64,000 nucleotides of DNA from Paenibacillus andongensis (lineage in GTDB: Bacteria; Bacillota; Bacilli; Paenibacillales; NBRC-103111), in the NCBI RefSeq assembly GCF_025369935.1, contig NZ_CP104467.1, positions 1,131,001 through 1,195,000 of the forward strand. Direction: 5' to 3'. Shown here piece by piece: positions 1 to 10,009 of this stretch. The position numbers and the translations under genes are program-made. The first letter of the stretch is position 1; each line of letters starts with the position of its first letter. The notes under the pieces are model-generated. The model worked only from the letters and a program-made list of their open reading frames with translations, was not told the DNA's origin and ran no database searches.

Positions 1-235
1 GCAGGGTTGAGGTTCCTTCGTTCACCTTATCATAATACTTTTTGATGTCCTCTACACTCATCCCGGTTTCGCGAAGACATTTGATAAAAACCAGCCAGCT
101 CAGATCATCGTCCGTATAAAGACGGTTATTCTGCTCGCTTCGGGCAGCAGGTTGCAACAGTCCCTTTCTTTCGTAAAAACGGATCGCTCCAATATTGATC
201 CCGACTTCCTTTGCCACTTCTCCAATCGTTAACAT
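1..235 (-). CDS. MerR family transcriptional regulator (C-terminus outside window)
   Basis: The visible 78 residues begin MLTIGEVAKEVG and contain the MerR winged-helix pattern, with IRFYERKGLL and NNRLYTDDD about 20 and 40 residues in. The fold is typical of the DNA-binding half of MerR regulators that remodel promoters with long spacers. The effector domain lies beyond the window edge, so the inducer cannot be guessed. It is divergent from the short-chain dehydrogenase at 338, and the shared intergenic region holds a fitting dyad, so the dehydrogenase is its probable target. Confidence 0.85.
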   Translation of the reverse strand, partial: MLTIGEVAKEVGINIGAIRFYERKGLLQPAARSEQNNRLYTDDDLSWLVFIKCLRETGMSVEDIKKYYDKVNEGTSTL

Positions 236-262
236 GCTAACCCTCTTTTATAAAAAATTATG

Positions 263-294
263 TTGACCTACACTTAGTGTAGCATAGTAACTTA
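263..294 (+). promoter_or_regulatory. MerR-type promoter with central dyad
   Basis: A TTGACC -35 box (263-268) is followed about 19 bp later by a weak -10 (TAACTT, 288-293). Between them is the perfect dyad CTACACTTAGTGTAG (268-282). An over-long spacer with a dyad inside it is the hallmark of promoters activated by MerR proteins. The site is inferred to drive the dehydrogenase gene. Confidence 0.6.
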
Positions 295-337
295 TAAATC
301 GTTAAAGAAAAATCAAATTAGGGAAAGAAGGATTCGC

Positions 338-1048
338 ATGAAAAAGACCGCATTTGTAACTGGAGCAAATAAAGGAATCGGCATTGAAATCGTTAAGCAG
401 TTAGGTGAAGCAGGCTGGAAAGTCATCCTTGGCGCGCGCAGTGCCGAACGGGGTGAAGCTGCCGTTTCCGAGTTAACTTCCAAGGGGTTAGACGTAGAAT
501 TGGTACAAATCGACATGGGTGACTTGAAAACCATCGAACAGGCAGCCGATACGATCAACAAGAATTATCCGGACTTGAAGCTTCTAATCAATAACGCTGG
601 TATGCCTGGCGCTTTCTCCCGTTCTTTTACGGATACCAAAGAGGATGATCTGCGGAATGCCTTCGAAGTTAACTTTTTCGGGACCTTCCGTTTGAACCAG
701 CGTTTGTTCCCGTTAATCAAAGATAACGAAGGCACAATCGTCAATGTATCGACCGACATGGCTTCTCTGGACCATATGCAAAATGCTGAATGTACTTTGA
801 ACGCATTTGATTATAACTCATCTAAAACGGCCAACAATGCCATGACACTTTCAATGGCTTATGAAGTCAAAAACAGCAACGCTCAAGTATTCGCGGTAAC
901 GCCTGGATTCACTTCAACAGATCTTAACGGCAATGCCGCAGGCGGTAAATCGAAAGAAGCCGCCGCTGCGATTATAGTGGGTTATGCGACAGATGGCAAA
1001 CGTCATAACGGCGAATTCTTGGATGAGAAGGGCGTTTACGCCTGGTAA
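338..1048 (+). CDS. Short-chain dehydrogenase/reductase (SDR), NAD(P)-dependent
   Basis: A 236-residue classical SDR. The N-terminal nucleotide-binding motif TGANKGIG is at residues 8-15, NNAG is near residue 85, and the catalytic YNSSK (Tyr-x-x-x-Lys) is near residue 159. It probably reduces a carbonyl or oxidises an alcohol in the cytoplasm; the substrate is not readable. GGGAAAGAAGG upstream of the ATG supports the start. It is divergent from a MerR regulator and behind a MerR-type promoter, suggesting induction by a toxic or reactive compound. A hairpin terminator follows, so it is probably monocistronic. Confidence 0.9.
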   Translation: MKKTAFVTGANKGIGIEIVKQLGEAGWKVILGARSAERGEAAVSELTSKGLDVELVQIDMGDLKTIEQAADTINKNYPDLKLLINNAGMPGAFSRSFTDTKEDDLRNAFEVNFFGTFRLNQRLFPLIKDNEGTIVNVSTDMASLDHMQNAECTLNAFDYNSSKTANNAMTLSMAYEVKNSNAQVFAVTPGFTSTDLNGNAAGGKSKEAAAAIIVGYATDGKRHNGEFLDEKGVYAW

Positions 1049-1067
1049 CCCGCAACTGCCAAAAGCA

Positions 1068-1106
1068 AAAACTCTTGCCGCCCATATCGCGGACAAGAGT
1101 TTTTTG
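1068..1106 (+). terminator. Intrinsic terminator after the SDR gene
   Basis: Stem AAACTCTTG / CAAGAGTTT with a GC-rich inner part, then a T-run. It lies 20 bp after the SDR stop codon. Confidence 0.75.
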
Positions 1107-1430
1107 CGTAGAAGCAGGCAAATCGATTACCATGCGCTTATCCCTTTCTGGTTAACTTGGGTAAGAATCCTGGCATGCCTCATGTTTGGATATTGTTTGG
1201 ACTTCCCGAATCAAAAAACGCAATGAAACAAATTATTCGTGTAATGGATGAGTAAAACGAGGCGAATGTTATAGAAGTTCGTATTTTAACAACCCTGCTT
1301 AGCATCTTAGCGACAGACTTGGCCGAGCCGAGTGAGAATGTGGATATATGTACAGTCATTACGTAAGTGACTATTTTCATCATTGGTTTCGTTTTCTGAT
1401 TCGTGGGAGAAGGAGGGGACGAGTAGGCAA

Positions 1431-1611
1431 GTTGTACAATGTACAACAATTTCCTTGATTTTTTCTGGGCATGATGTAGATGTTGTATGCTGTACAACAA
1501 TTTATACCTTTTTTGTATGATTGAACGGATTTTGGCCGAAATTGTTGTATGTTTTGCAACAATAACGCAAAAAACGCTAATTAGTATGCGAAATGTTGTA
1601 TAAACTACAAC
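1431..1611. repeat. Array of four 17-bp GTTGTA-N5-TACAAC dyads
   Basis: Four related inverted repeats lie at 1431-1447 (GTTGTACAATGTACAAC, perfect 8-bp arms), 1482-1498, 1544-1560 and 1595-1611. All share the outer GTTG...CAAC. Their starts are 51, 62 and 51 bp apart, close to whole numbers of DNA turns, so bound dimers would sit on one face of the helix. The sequence between the repeats is not conserved, which argues against a duplicated block and for an operator array. The protein that binds is unknown. Confidence 0.6.
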
Positions 1612-1811
1612 AACACGGATAAGCAAGCGGATGTTTAAAACATATACGTCTTAAGCGCAACTTGCCTTGCGTCAACTTTCATAGACACTCGTATTCAAGG
1701 ACGGCGTAAGCCGTTTTTCTTATTTCGAAAGAAGGAACTCCCGGGCGTAAAATGTTAACGGTTTAGAGCCTCTATTGTTAATTATAGATACATGGCTGGC
1801 TCTGTCATTAA

Positions 1812-1936
1812 GATCGTTTCCCGGAATTACCTATGGAACTTCCCAAGTACCGGGAAGGATCTACTCTTCAAAATGGGAATACAGGTTTGTTATAATCATT
1901 ACAACAAATCGAAATCAAAAGGAGGATAAGAAGAAG
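1812..1936 (+). promoter_or_regulatory. Surface-protein-type leader, copy 1
   Basis: This 125-bp block is clearly homologous to 17452-17576 and 19550-19673, the regions in front of surface proteins B and C. Conserved parts are a CTTCC...GGAAG stem, the run ATCTACTCTTCAAAA, GGAATACAGGTTTGTTAT and GAAATCAAA-GGAGG. Only this copy has a perfect TATAAT (1891-1896). The ATG at 1937 is the same distance from the left edge of the block as the real start codons of B and C. The block therefore probably once served, or still serves, as a promoter and leader for a gene of that family. Confidence 0.6.
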
Positions 1937-2008
1937 ATGGGAGGAGTTTCGGGCACGGGGACGCTGCTGGGGGCACATATACCATTCCTTCTGCAAGAGG
2001 GAGTTTAA
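1937..2008 (+). CDS. Possible 23-residue peptide or remnant start of a surface gene
   Basis: An ATG 11 nt after GGAGG opens a 23-codon frame (starts MGGVSGTGTLLGAH) that stops at 2006-2008. The ribosome binding site and spacing come from the shared leader, but the peptide does not resemble the signal peptides of proteins B and C. It is either a stub left when the gene body was lost or a small peptide. It is unproven as a gene. Confidence 0.3.
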   Translation: MGGVSGTGTLLGAHIPFLLQEGV

Positions 2009-2209
2009 AGTTTCGCTGTCTGTGCCTCATTTGAGGTCATACGGAACGTAAGTATACTTTCGGATAATACACAGGACATGACGATGTTGATATAGTGTTG
2101 GGTAAGTGATTGAATTTTTTGGGAGCCAAGATTGGAACAACCGTACATCTACGATCTTCATGATACGATATGTATCAAAATAAATAATAGTCTCGGAGGT
2201 ACTAATCAA

Positions 2210-5200
2210 ATGAGTGTTCAAGCATTCTTGATGAAACATTTTAAAAGAAGGCTGTCTCTCGTGCTCGGTATTGTTTTATTGTTGAGCAGCGTGCTGCCGA
2301 TAAGTGCACAATCACAGACGGAAGCACACGGGAAAGGCAATGCGACTGCAGTCGGATCTGATTCATCGGTCTCCAATTCGGTCTATGGTTTGTTAGGATC
2401 AGGAGCGCTGACACCATGGAATGTACTTACCAAAATTGGCGCCGATGACAAGCCGATTGTAGGTTTTGAAAATAAGATTACGCCAGACGGGCGGTATGTT
2501 GGCTTTCAGGAAATGTATTATAAGGTACCTGGACAACAATTTCCAAATTTTAAACTTTCTTTATATGACCGAGATACTGGCAGCATAACGAGTGTATTGA
2601 CTGAGACGTATGACGTTAAACATTTTTCTATGTCTGCAAATGCGCAGTATATAGCATTTTCAGGTTATAATTTGAATCTACAAAAAGATCCGCAAGTCTA
2701 TTTGCTCGACCGCAGTAGCGGAAAGATGGAGTTGATTAGCAGCGATGCTGACGCGCGGGCAGACGAACCTTCCATAAGCGCGGATGGCCGTTATGTCGCA
2801 TTTAGCTCATCTTCAGATAAGCTAGTTCGTGGAGATACTAATGGGTATGCGGACATTTTCATCTATGACCGCACTACGAAGACAATGGAACGCATCAGTC
2901 AACCAAAAGATCCTAAGGATCCGTCGGCTGGTAGCGGTGATAGCGAGTGGCCATCAATTAGTGCCGATGGTCGTTATGTGGCATTTACATCCTCTTCCAG
3001 TCTCTTGGTTGAACATGATACGAATGAAATGAGCGATGTGTTTCTATATGACCGTACTACGAAAGCGATAAAGCGTATTAACGTGTCTTCTACAGGAGTA
3101 GAAGCGAACAATGATAGTTATGAGCCATCGATTAGTGGAGACGGGCGTGTTGTAGCCTTTCAATCAAGTGCTGACAATCTGGTGGCAGGGGATACCAATC
3201 ACGTTGATGATATTTTTGTCTATCAGGCAGGCAGCGATTCGATCAAACGGTTATCTCTTCAGCCTAGCGGTGAGCAAAATAAATCGGAAAGCCGATCGGC
3301 ACAAACCAGCAATGATGGCAAATATGTAGGCTACATCACAACCGAGACTTTTTCACCAACCGAAAGTACAGAACAGTCATTTGTGGGGAATGTCGAGACC
3401 CTTTCCTCTACAGAAGTAAGCATGAACGATGCTCACTATGAATTGCATAAGCCGAGCTTTTCGGTAGCTGTTAGTAATGAGGCAAAGGCTGTGACTTTCT
3501 CCGCATTTTATAAAATCAAACCAGCACAGGAAGGCATTGATCCGATTGCGGGGATGTTCATTGCTTCCTCAGAAAGCACAGCGAGCCGTCCGACTTGGCC
3601 AGCAGGAAGTAAACTGACAGCCTCGGATGCACAAGGAGATAAAGTAACGTTATCTTGGCCAGCTGCGACAGATGCAAAAGGGATAAAAGAATACAAGCTG
3701 TTTCAAAACGACACGGCTATTGCAACTATTCCATCTCCAGGTCAAACCTATATGGTTACGGGATTGAAGCCGGATACGGATTATACGTTTCGCGTAGAGG
3801 CGGTTAATCTGGACAATGTGATGAGCAGCGGCGGACCTACTTACTCAAAGAAACCGGAGCTTAGTGTGACTTCGAAAGTTGATCGCATGTCGCCGCAGGG
3901 ATTACCGATGATCAACAGTAAGCTGGAGATTAAAGCTGTTACAGCACCAGGTCGTGAAGTTAAGGCAACGATTACGTACAAGACGTGGTTCGATGATAAA
4001 GGAGTTCGCTTAACGACGCCAAGAGAAGCAAGCGAGACGATTGACCTGGCTGAAGATTCTTCACAGCCAACGGAGTATGCAAAAACATTCACGATCCGTG
4101 AAGGCATCGCCGAGCTAGTTTCGCTTAAGGCTGAAACGAAGAATGGTTCTGGTGAGTTGATCGAGGGAGTAGCCAAAGGCTTACCTCTTCAAGTTGCAGG
4201 CAGTTTAAAAGTAAGCTTTGAAAATCCAGGTCATATTGATCTGAATGGTGCACAGGTTGCCGTAGTAAGCAGACGCCTTGGCGGTAAAAATACGGTGCTG
4301 GCAAGCGATGAACCTGTTGTGGTGGAAGGCCTTCTACCTGATTCGGAATATGGGGTTCAATTTAACTCACCGAAATCTAACATTTGGGATCGAAAAGAAA
4401 ACGTTGCAGTTCAGTCCGGGCTGATCAATGAGATCACACTTGCGATCCCGGTTTCAGCCAAGTTTCGTTTTAAAGTGCAAAACCAAAATGGGCAGCCAGT
4501 AGATCAAATTAGGCTCGAACTCATGAACGGTACGGGTAACAGCTATATGGGCACTTTGCTCAGCGATCCTTCCGGCTTAACCGAGTGGACTTCGATCAGT
4601 GATGCACGTACGACGTTTAAGGTGAAAGTGGATGTTGAAGGTAAATTATATGAAGACGTACCTGATCAGGACGTGGTATTGAAGCCAGGTGACAATGAGC
4701 AGATTATTACCCTTCATACACCGCCGCAAGGGATGTTAACGGGGAAGGTGACAGACCCGGAAGGCAAGCCTTTATTCAACGCAATGATCACAACGACGCA
4801 AATGTTTAAAGGCAATCCTCTTGTAAAAACATTGTACACAGATTTGAAAGGGGAGTACAAAGTGGAGCTGCCGACCGGTGAGGTCGCAGTCGAAGCTTCC
4901 GAATACAAGCTGAACTATTATTCGGATAAAAACATGAAGAAACCGAAGATTCAAGACGGTCAAGATACGGTTCTAGATATCCCGTTAAGAGCACCTGATT
5001 CGGGCACAATCCTATTGAAGGTATTCGTGAAATTTTTGGATTCCGATTGGCAAGGTCCGATTAACATGGAGCAGCTTGGCATGCGTTCAGAGGTTACCTC
5101 TGCACTTGGCGGTGGGATTTCAAGCTATTACCTCAATGCAATTCATTATCAAGGCTACCCGGGTCAAGAAATGAAGGTTTGCGTGTCGGGTACGATTCAC

Positions 5201-8200
5201 CGGATCGGTACAGGCTGCACGCGTGTAACGTTGGATGAGCATTCAAATGCTATAGCCGAAATTCGTTTAGAGGAAAAAGGTTCTAGGATTAAAGGGACGC
5301 TTCCTGCATTTAACGGCAGGGATGCGGATGTAAACGTATATGAGGTATTGACAGACGGCGAGCTGCAACGCGTAGCTTGGGAAAATGTAAATGCACAAGG
5401 GCCGTTTGAGGTTCATGTTCCGAAGCAAGGCACATATCGCGTAGAAATCAGCAGAAGAGAAGTAAGCAGCAGCAACAATCCGAAATGGGAAATGGCCCAT
5501 GTGGAAGTTTCTGTTGGTGATCAGCAGATTAAAGATATAGGTAGTGTGACATTTACTGATAAGAAGTTTTTTACACATCCTGCTTTAAATTACTTTATGG
5601 CAGTGCCAAATCAGGCTTCTCCTGGTGGAGCGGTACAGCTTCGTGCGAATTACCGCAGCCAGAGCGGAAGTGAGACGATCATCAATGCTCGTATGCGCAT
5701 AGATATTCCAGTAGGCATGCAGCCGGTAAAGGATGCTGCGGGCCGAGTGGTCGTGAAAGGTGCGAATGGAGACGCTGTTTGGAATGGAAGTTACTTGGAA
5801 ATTCCTCTAGCTAACGTAGAGGCGAAGAAAGATGGAGCCGTTCATTTCCAAGTGAAGCTCGCTGACAACTTTAGCTCCCAATCGGCACGACTTGTCGCTC
5901 AAATCGAAGGCAAGACCTCAGCAACTGAAGTGAATGTGAATGAATCGCTTGGCGAAGTTTTACTGGACGTTCCGAATGTAACGCTTGATGCGCCAGAACG
6001 TTTAACAAGCTCTGAGGTTGTCGTTTCGGGTCTTGCACAAGCCGGCAGCAAGATCAACGTTTATGATAGCGATACGTTGGTGGGGACGTTTGTAGCAACT
6101 GGCACAGGAACATGGAAAGGAACGATTTCACTGATCGACCTAGGCTCGCCTAGCGTTCATGTACTGCGTGCAGTTGCAGAGTTAAACGGCATTCAGCTGC
6201 ATTCGAAAAAGATTTTTGCCAATTTTGATCCAGATCAGCCGATCTTGGAGGAAATGGCGATGGCCCAGCAGCCGAATGGCAAGTGGATTCGTTTGGATGT
6301 TAAAAAGGGCGCAACGCCGTTCCCGTACACAGTCGTGCCTGGAAATCCGTTCGTGTTCCAATTAAAGTTTGACAAACCAGAGAAGGTAACGAATGTTCAA
6401 ATCTTTATGGGCGGCCAATATGGCGCACCGGTGCAAGCACAGCGTAAATCAAACGGGATCTTTGAAGCCATTGTGCCAACGAATAAAGGTGCGCTAGGCG
6501 GGATTTACGTGTTATACGATACCGTTAAGCCTAAACCATCTTATAATGCAGAAAATTTGCCAAGCGATGAGCAAATTCGTAAGTCGCTGCCGCCAAATAT
6601 GCAGGATTTTAAGGTGGTATCGAAAGAACCTTTTACCCAGGTTGGAGATACGTATGCCGGCAAGGCCGTGGTCAAGTTTCCGAAAGTGCCGGGACTGAAA
6701 ATGACCGTGAAGGTCACAATCAATTTGAAGCCGTCAGTGAAATACGTTCCAACGGCTGAAGAGATAACGCTGGCGAAACAAACAGGGGAGGCCTTCTTCA
6801 ACAGCAGCTTTACAACAACCAATGATGAGAATGGGTTTATCAATGTAGCGAAGGGCTATGCACCTCGCAAGTTGTTATTCCAAACATCAGATTTAGCTCC
6901 AGGTGCCCGGACATTTAGTTTGCTCCCTTCGCCGAAAGATGTTCTGCAAAATGTACTCGAGAGCGCAATTGATATCGATGACGAGGTTGAGTTTGTGACG
7001 GAGACGAAGGCCGAGTTTGAAGAGGTCACAGAACCGCTTGGTAAGCTTAATGAGGTAACAGAAGCTTATACGGGCTACAGGGATTATGCTGGAAAAATTA
7101 ACAAAATTATGATGGGGGTTGAATCCAACTCAGGCTGTATTGAAAATGCGGAGGAATCCGGCAAGCAAGCGGGGAAAGCGCTTCTTGTCACGGTTGGCGG
7201 TGAAGTGGTGAAGACAGCGCTTGGCGCTTGGACAGGTGCCATGGCATTGGAAGGTCCAGCAGCTATTGCAGCAGGTGTTGTCACAAAAATTGTAGGTGGT
7301 AAAGTAGATAGTTATGTCGATTCTCAAATTGATGCTGTAGGCACAGTAGGCTCAGGAAGTAAATGTAATAACAATGATTACGAATTCCCGGATGATGAAG
7401 AAAATATTTATATGAAAAGAGTAAAAAGAACGCCGCGCATCGTGAAGCCGAAGTGGATTTATGACCCAAGCGGTTACGTGTATGAAGCGGTAGAGAGCAA
7501 TCGTTTGCAGGGTGCAGAAGCCAGAGTGCTTTACTTGAACCCGGCAACGGGAACCTGGGAAGTATGGCATGATGCGGTAGATTATGATCAAATCAATCCA
7601 CAGCAGACGGATGTTGACGGCAAATATGGCTGGGATGTGCCGGAAGGCAAGTGGAAGGTTGTCTGGACAAAAGACGGCTATGAAACAGCCAGTAGTAGCG
7701 AGCTGGAAGTACCTCCACCGCATTTTGACGTGAATATGGGACTTGTTTCGAAATCGGCACCAGAAGTAGATGCAGTTACAGCAGTCGTAAGTTCGGATGG
7801 CAGTTACGTGGATGTGAAGTTTACTCAATATGTCCTAATGTCTATTCCACTTCATCCAGACACAATTGTCGTGAAAGATGGAAACGGTAATGTGCTTGAA
7901 GGTGCGGCTGCATATGTGAATGCAGAGAACAATCCAAATGGAGAGTCGCTGTCAAGAACACTTCGATTTACGCCGAGTAAAGAGAGCTTGTTGCAGGCAG
8001 GGCAAGAGTATCAAGTCATTGTTGCCCCGGAAGCCATCGTCAATTATGCAGGGAAAGTGATGAGCAGCGGTGTTGAACCTAAGGTTACAGCAGTCGTGAA
8101 GGATGCTGTTGGTCCAAATATGCTAAGTGCTGAATTACAAGGCGGCAATCGGATCGTTCGAATTATATTCGATGAGGAGTTTGATTCAGGAACAGCAACG

Positions 8201-9970
8201 AACCCAGAACGATTTGTCATTGAGGCGACTGGTTGGAACGGTGAGGTTCAATCCGTAGTTGCCGAGCGTACGGACAACAATGAGCCAGTGAAAAGTATTC
8301 TGTTGACACTATCGAAAGCTTTACCAGAAGGAGGTAACGTCTCTGTGAAATCTGCAGCAGGGGCAGTGATAGATTTGCAGGGCAACCCTTCGGTAGAAAA
8401 AACAAGTACGATTACGGGACCAAATACACTTCTGAAGAGTTTGACAATTACCAGAGGCCAATTGACTACGGTTTTCAAAAGCTCGACAACGGATTATACG
8501 TTGAAAGTTGCAAAAGACGTACAGGAGCTGCAACTGAGTGCTGAACTTGCTGATTCTTCCGCAAAGCTATATATCGGAGAGAGAGAAGCAAAGAATGGTA
8601 CATCAGAGAAGGTTGATATTCGTGACGCTGCTTCCATCAAAGTGACGGTCAGAGCAGCAAATCATCCAGAAATAGCACGAACTTATACACTAGTTATTGA
8701 GCGCACAGACATTACGGGTGGAGGTCCTGAAAATGGGGGTGGGGGTACACCACCGCCATCAGCAGATCCGACAGATTTAGGCCGAGATGCTCGGATTGAA
8801 CGTACGACGGGCGCAGATGGCAAAGAGCAGTTAATCGTAGAACTCAATCCGAAAACGGTGAAAGAGGCCATCGATGCAGGTAAATCGTTAGATAAACTTG
8901 CAGTGAATTTAAAAGAGAATGCAGAGCAATACATGGTGAAGCTGCCGATTGTAGTGTTCCGTCAATTAAGTCAAGCGAAGGCGAAGGTAAACATTGGGCT
9001 GGGCACTTCAGTTGTCCAATTACCTGTGAGTGCTTGGGCAGAAGATGTGAATGACAAGACATCCGCAGTTACGGTGAAGATTGTGAAGCCATCTGCTGCT
9101 GAGGAAAAAGCATGGTTAAGCAATTTGAACAACCGCAGTAAAGGAGTTAAGCCAGTATCGGAGCTGCTGCATGTTCAGTTGCTGGCAGAGGCAGATCAAC
9201 AAGGAGCTGCTTCACTACCACACAAGCATCAGCTAATGATATCTGTCGATAACGCTAGTTCAAAACCAGGCTTAGGCATTTATGGCTTTGATCCGGCTAA
9301 GCAACAATGGGTATTTATCAGTGACAGTCCGACATCATCAGGTAAGTTAACCTTCGAGGCAGAGGCGTCTATGTATGTAGCAGCCATGTCATATACGAAT
9401 AGCTTTACTGATATTACGAATCATTGGGCGAAGAATTCGATCGATTGGATGGCAGCACGTATGCTTGCTAGCGGTTATGAAGATCAAACGTTCCGCCCGA
9501 ATCAGTCGGTGACGCGAGCAGAATTCACCGCATTTATCGTTAGAATGCTAGGATTAGAGGCGAAGAAAGAAGAAGCCTCGGGTAAATTTAACGATGTACA
9601 GTCAAGCGACTGGTATTACGAAGCAGTAAAAGCCGCAGCACAGGCAGGATTAATTGCAGGAAGCGGTGAAGGGAACTTTGCGCCGAATGCGCTAATCACC
9701 AGAGAGCAAATGGTAGCCATAGTGTGGAGAGCATACGAAAAGTTGTCAGGTAACGGCCATACCGTAAGCGGTGAAGAGCAAGCAACTCTGCTGCAAGCTT
9801 TCGATGACAAAGGCGCGATCTCAGATTGGGCGAAAGCGAGCGTCGCTTCTTCCGTGAAGGAAGGACTGCTCCAAGGGGTAAGCAGCAATCAATTCCAGTC
9901 TTCGGGACTCGCGACACGCGCACAAGCCGTTACATTGCTAAATCGTTTGTCTGAAAAGCTAGAGAAGTAG
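2210..9970 (+). CDS. Giant SLH-anchored multidomain surface protein
   Basis: Starting at ATG 2210 (GGAGGT at 2195-2200) gives 2586 residues with a clear signal peptide ending near PISAQS. An in-frame TTG 26 codons upstream has no ribosome binding site. Domains in order: WD40/TolB-like propeller repeats about residues 60-400 (recurring SADGRYVAFSS and DIFIYDR motifs), a fibronectin type III domain about 477-540, several Ig-like or carboxypeptidase-regulatory-like beta domains (for example about 842-927), a Gly/Ala-rich hydrophobic stretch about 1650-1700, Big-type domains about 1840-2070, a cadherin-like beta-sandwich about 2070-2165, a Gly/Pro linker, and three SLH modules in the last 190 residues. 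SLH modules bind pyruvylated wall polymers, so the protein sits in the S-layer. A role in adhesion or glycan binding is inferred only. A terminator follows directly. Confidence 0.9.
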   Translation: MSVQAFLMKHFKRRLSLVLGIVLLLSSVLPISAQSQTEAHGKGNATAVGSDSSVSNSVYGLLGSGALTPWNVLTKIGADDKPIVGFENKITPDGRYVGFQEMYYKVPGQQFPNFKLSLYDRDTGSITSVLTETYDVKHFSMSANAQYIAFSGYNLNLQKDPQVYLLDRSSGKMELISSDADARADEPSISADGRYVAFSSSSDKLVRGDTNGYADIFIYDRTTKTMERISQPKDPKDPSAGSGDSEWPSISADGRYVAFTSSSSLLVEHDTNEMSDVFLYDRTTKAIKRINVSSTGVEANNDSYEPSISGDGRVVAFQSSADNLVAGDTNHVDDIFVYQAGSDSIKRLSLQPSGEQNKSESRSAQTSNDGKYVGYITTETFSPTESTEQSFVGNVETLSSTEVSMNDAHYELHKPSFSVAVSNEAKAVTFSAFYKIKPAQEGIDPIAGMFIASSESTASRPTWPAGSKLTASDAQGDKVTLSWPAATDAKGIKEYKLFQNDTAIATIPSPGQTYMVTGLKPDTDYTFRVEAVNLDNVMSSGGPTYSKKPELSVTSKVDRMSPQGLPMINSKLEIKAVTAPGREVKATITYKTWFDDKGVRLTTPREASETIDLAEDSSQPTEYAKTFTIREGIAELVSLKAETKNGSGELIEGVAKGLPLQVAGSLKVSFENPGHIDLNGAQVAVVSRRLGGKNTVLASDEPVVVEGLLPDSEYGVQFNSPKSNIWDRKENVAVQSGLINEITLAIPVSAKFRFKVQNQNGQPVDQIRLELMNGTGNSYMGTLLSDPSGLTEWTSISDARTTFKVKVDVEGKLYEDVPDQDVVLKPGDNEQIITLHTPPQGMLTGKVTDPEGKPLFNAMITTTQMFKGNPLVKTLYTDLKGEYKVELPTGEVAVEASEYKLNYYSDKNMKKPKIQDGQDTVLDIPLRAPDSGTILLKVFVKFLDSDWQGPINMEQLGMRSEVTSALGGGISSYYLNAIHYQGYPGQEMKVCVSGTIHRIGTGCTRVTLDEHSNAIAEIRLEEKGSRIKGTLPAFNGRDADVNVYEVLTDGELQRVAWENVNAQGPFEVHVPKQGTYRVEISRREVSSSNNPKWEMAHVEVSVGDQQIKDIGSVTFTDKKFFTHPALNYFMAVPNQASPGGAVQLRANYRSQSGSETIINARMRIDIPVGMQPVKDAAGRVVVKGANGDAVWNGSYLEIPLANVEAKKDGAVHFQVKLADNFSSQSARLVAQIEGKTSATEVNVNESLGEVLLDVPNVTLDAPERLTSSEVVVSGLAQAGSKINVYDSDTLVGTFVATGTGTWKGTISLIDLGSPSVHVLRAVAELNGIQLHSKKIFANFDPDQPILEEMAMAQQPNGKWIRLDVKKGATPFPYTVVPGNPFVFQLKFDKPEKVTNVQIFMGGQYGAPVQAQRKSNGIFEAIVPTNKGALGGIYVLYDTVKPKPSYNAENLPSDEQIRKSLPPNMQDFKVVSKEPFTQVGDTYAGKAVVKFPKVPGLKMTVKVTINLKPSVKYVPTAEEITLAKQTGEAFFNSSFTTTNDENGFINVAKGYAPRKLLFQTSDLAPGARTFSLLPSPKDVLQNVLESAIDIDDEVEFVTETKAEFEEVTEPLGKLNEVTEAYTGYRDYAGKINKIMMGVESNSGCIENAEESGKQAGKALLVTVGGEVVKTALGAWTGAMALEGPAAIAAGVVTKIVGGKVDSYVDSQIDAVGTVGSGSKCNNNDYEFPDDEENIYMKRVKRTPRIVKPKWIYDPSGYVYEAVESNRLQGAEARVLYLNPATGTWEVWHDAVDYDQINPQQTDVDGKYGWDVPEGKWKVVWTKDGYETASSSELEVPPPHFDVNMGLVSKSAPEVDAVTAVVSSDGSYVDVKFTQYVLMSIPLHPDTIVVKDGNGNVLEGAAAYVNAENNPNGESLSRTLRFTPSKESLLQAGQEYQVIVAPEAIVNYAGKVMSSGVEPKVTAVVKDAVGPNMLSAELQGGNRIVRIIFDEEFDSGTATNPERFVIEATGWNGEVQSVVAERTDNNEPVKSILLTLSKALPEGGNVSVKSAAGAVIDLQGNPSVEKTSTITGPNTLLKSLTITRGQLTTVFKSSTTDYTLKVAKDVQELQLSAELADSSAKLYIGEREAKNGTSEKVDIRDAASIKVTVRAANHPEIARTYTLVIERTDITGGGPENGGGGTPPPSADPTDLGRDARIERTTGADGKEQLIVELNPKTVKEAIDAGKSLDKLAVNLKENAEQYMVKLPIVVFRQLSQAKAKVNIGLGTSVVQLPVSAWAEDVNDKTSAVTVKIVKPSAAEEKAWLSNLNNRSKGVKPVSELLHVQLLAEADQQGAASLPHKHQLMISVDNASSKPGLGIYGFDPAKQQWVFISDSPTSSGKLTFEAEASMYVAAMSYTNSFTDITNHWAKNSIDWMAARMLASGYEDQTFRPNQSVTRAEFTAFIVRMLGLEAKKEEASGKFNDVQSSDWYYEAVKAAAQAGLIAGSGEGNFAPNALITREQMVAIVWRAYEKLSGNGHTVSGEEQATLLQAFDDKGAISDWAKASVASSVKEGLLQGVSSNQFQSSGLATRAQAVTLLNRLSEKLEK

Positions 9971-10009
9971 TTGCTGTAAAAACGTACGCTAAGCAATGAA
10001 CAATAAACA

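Larger units (their letters stand above)
1107..2209. other. Long intergenic region before the SLH protein
   Basis: No full-length gene is visible in this 1.1-kb stretch. On the + strand, 1141-1251 encodes an open tail of about 37 codons ending in a stop at 1253-1255 (it includes GMPHVWILFGLPESKNA). This may be the end of a lost gene, but I do not recognise it. The region then holds four 17-bp dyads (1431-1611), a 125-bp leader shared with the surface-protein genes (1812-1936), a 23-codon reading frame, and the true upstream region of the SLH gene. Confidence 0.5.

Noticed and set aside
1431..1611. CRISPR array
   Set aside because: Four imperfect palindromes with variable steps, only 17 bp long, and no cas genes. 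The pattern fits operators better.
7281..7828. Long minus-strand frames inside the SLH gene
   Set aside because: Antisense to a clearly coding region, with no start signal or family match.
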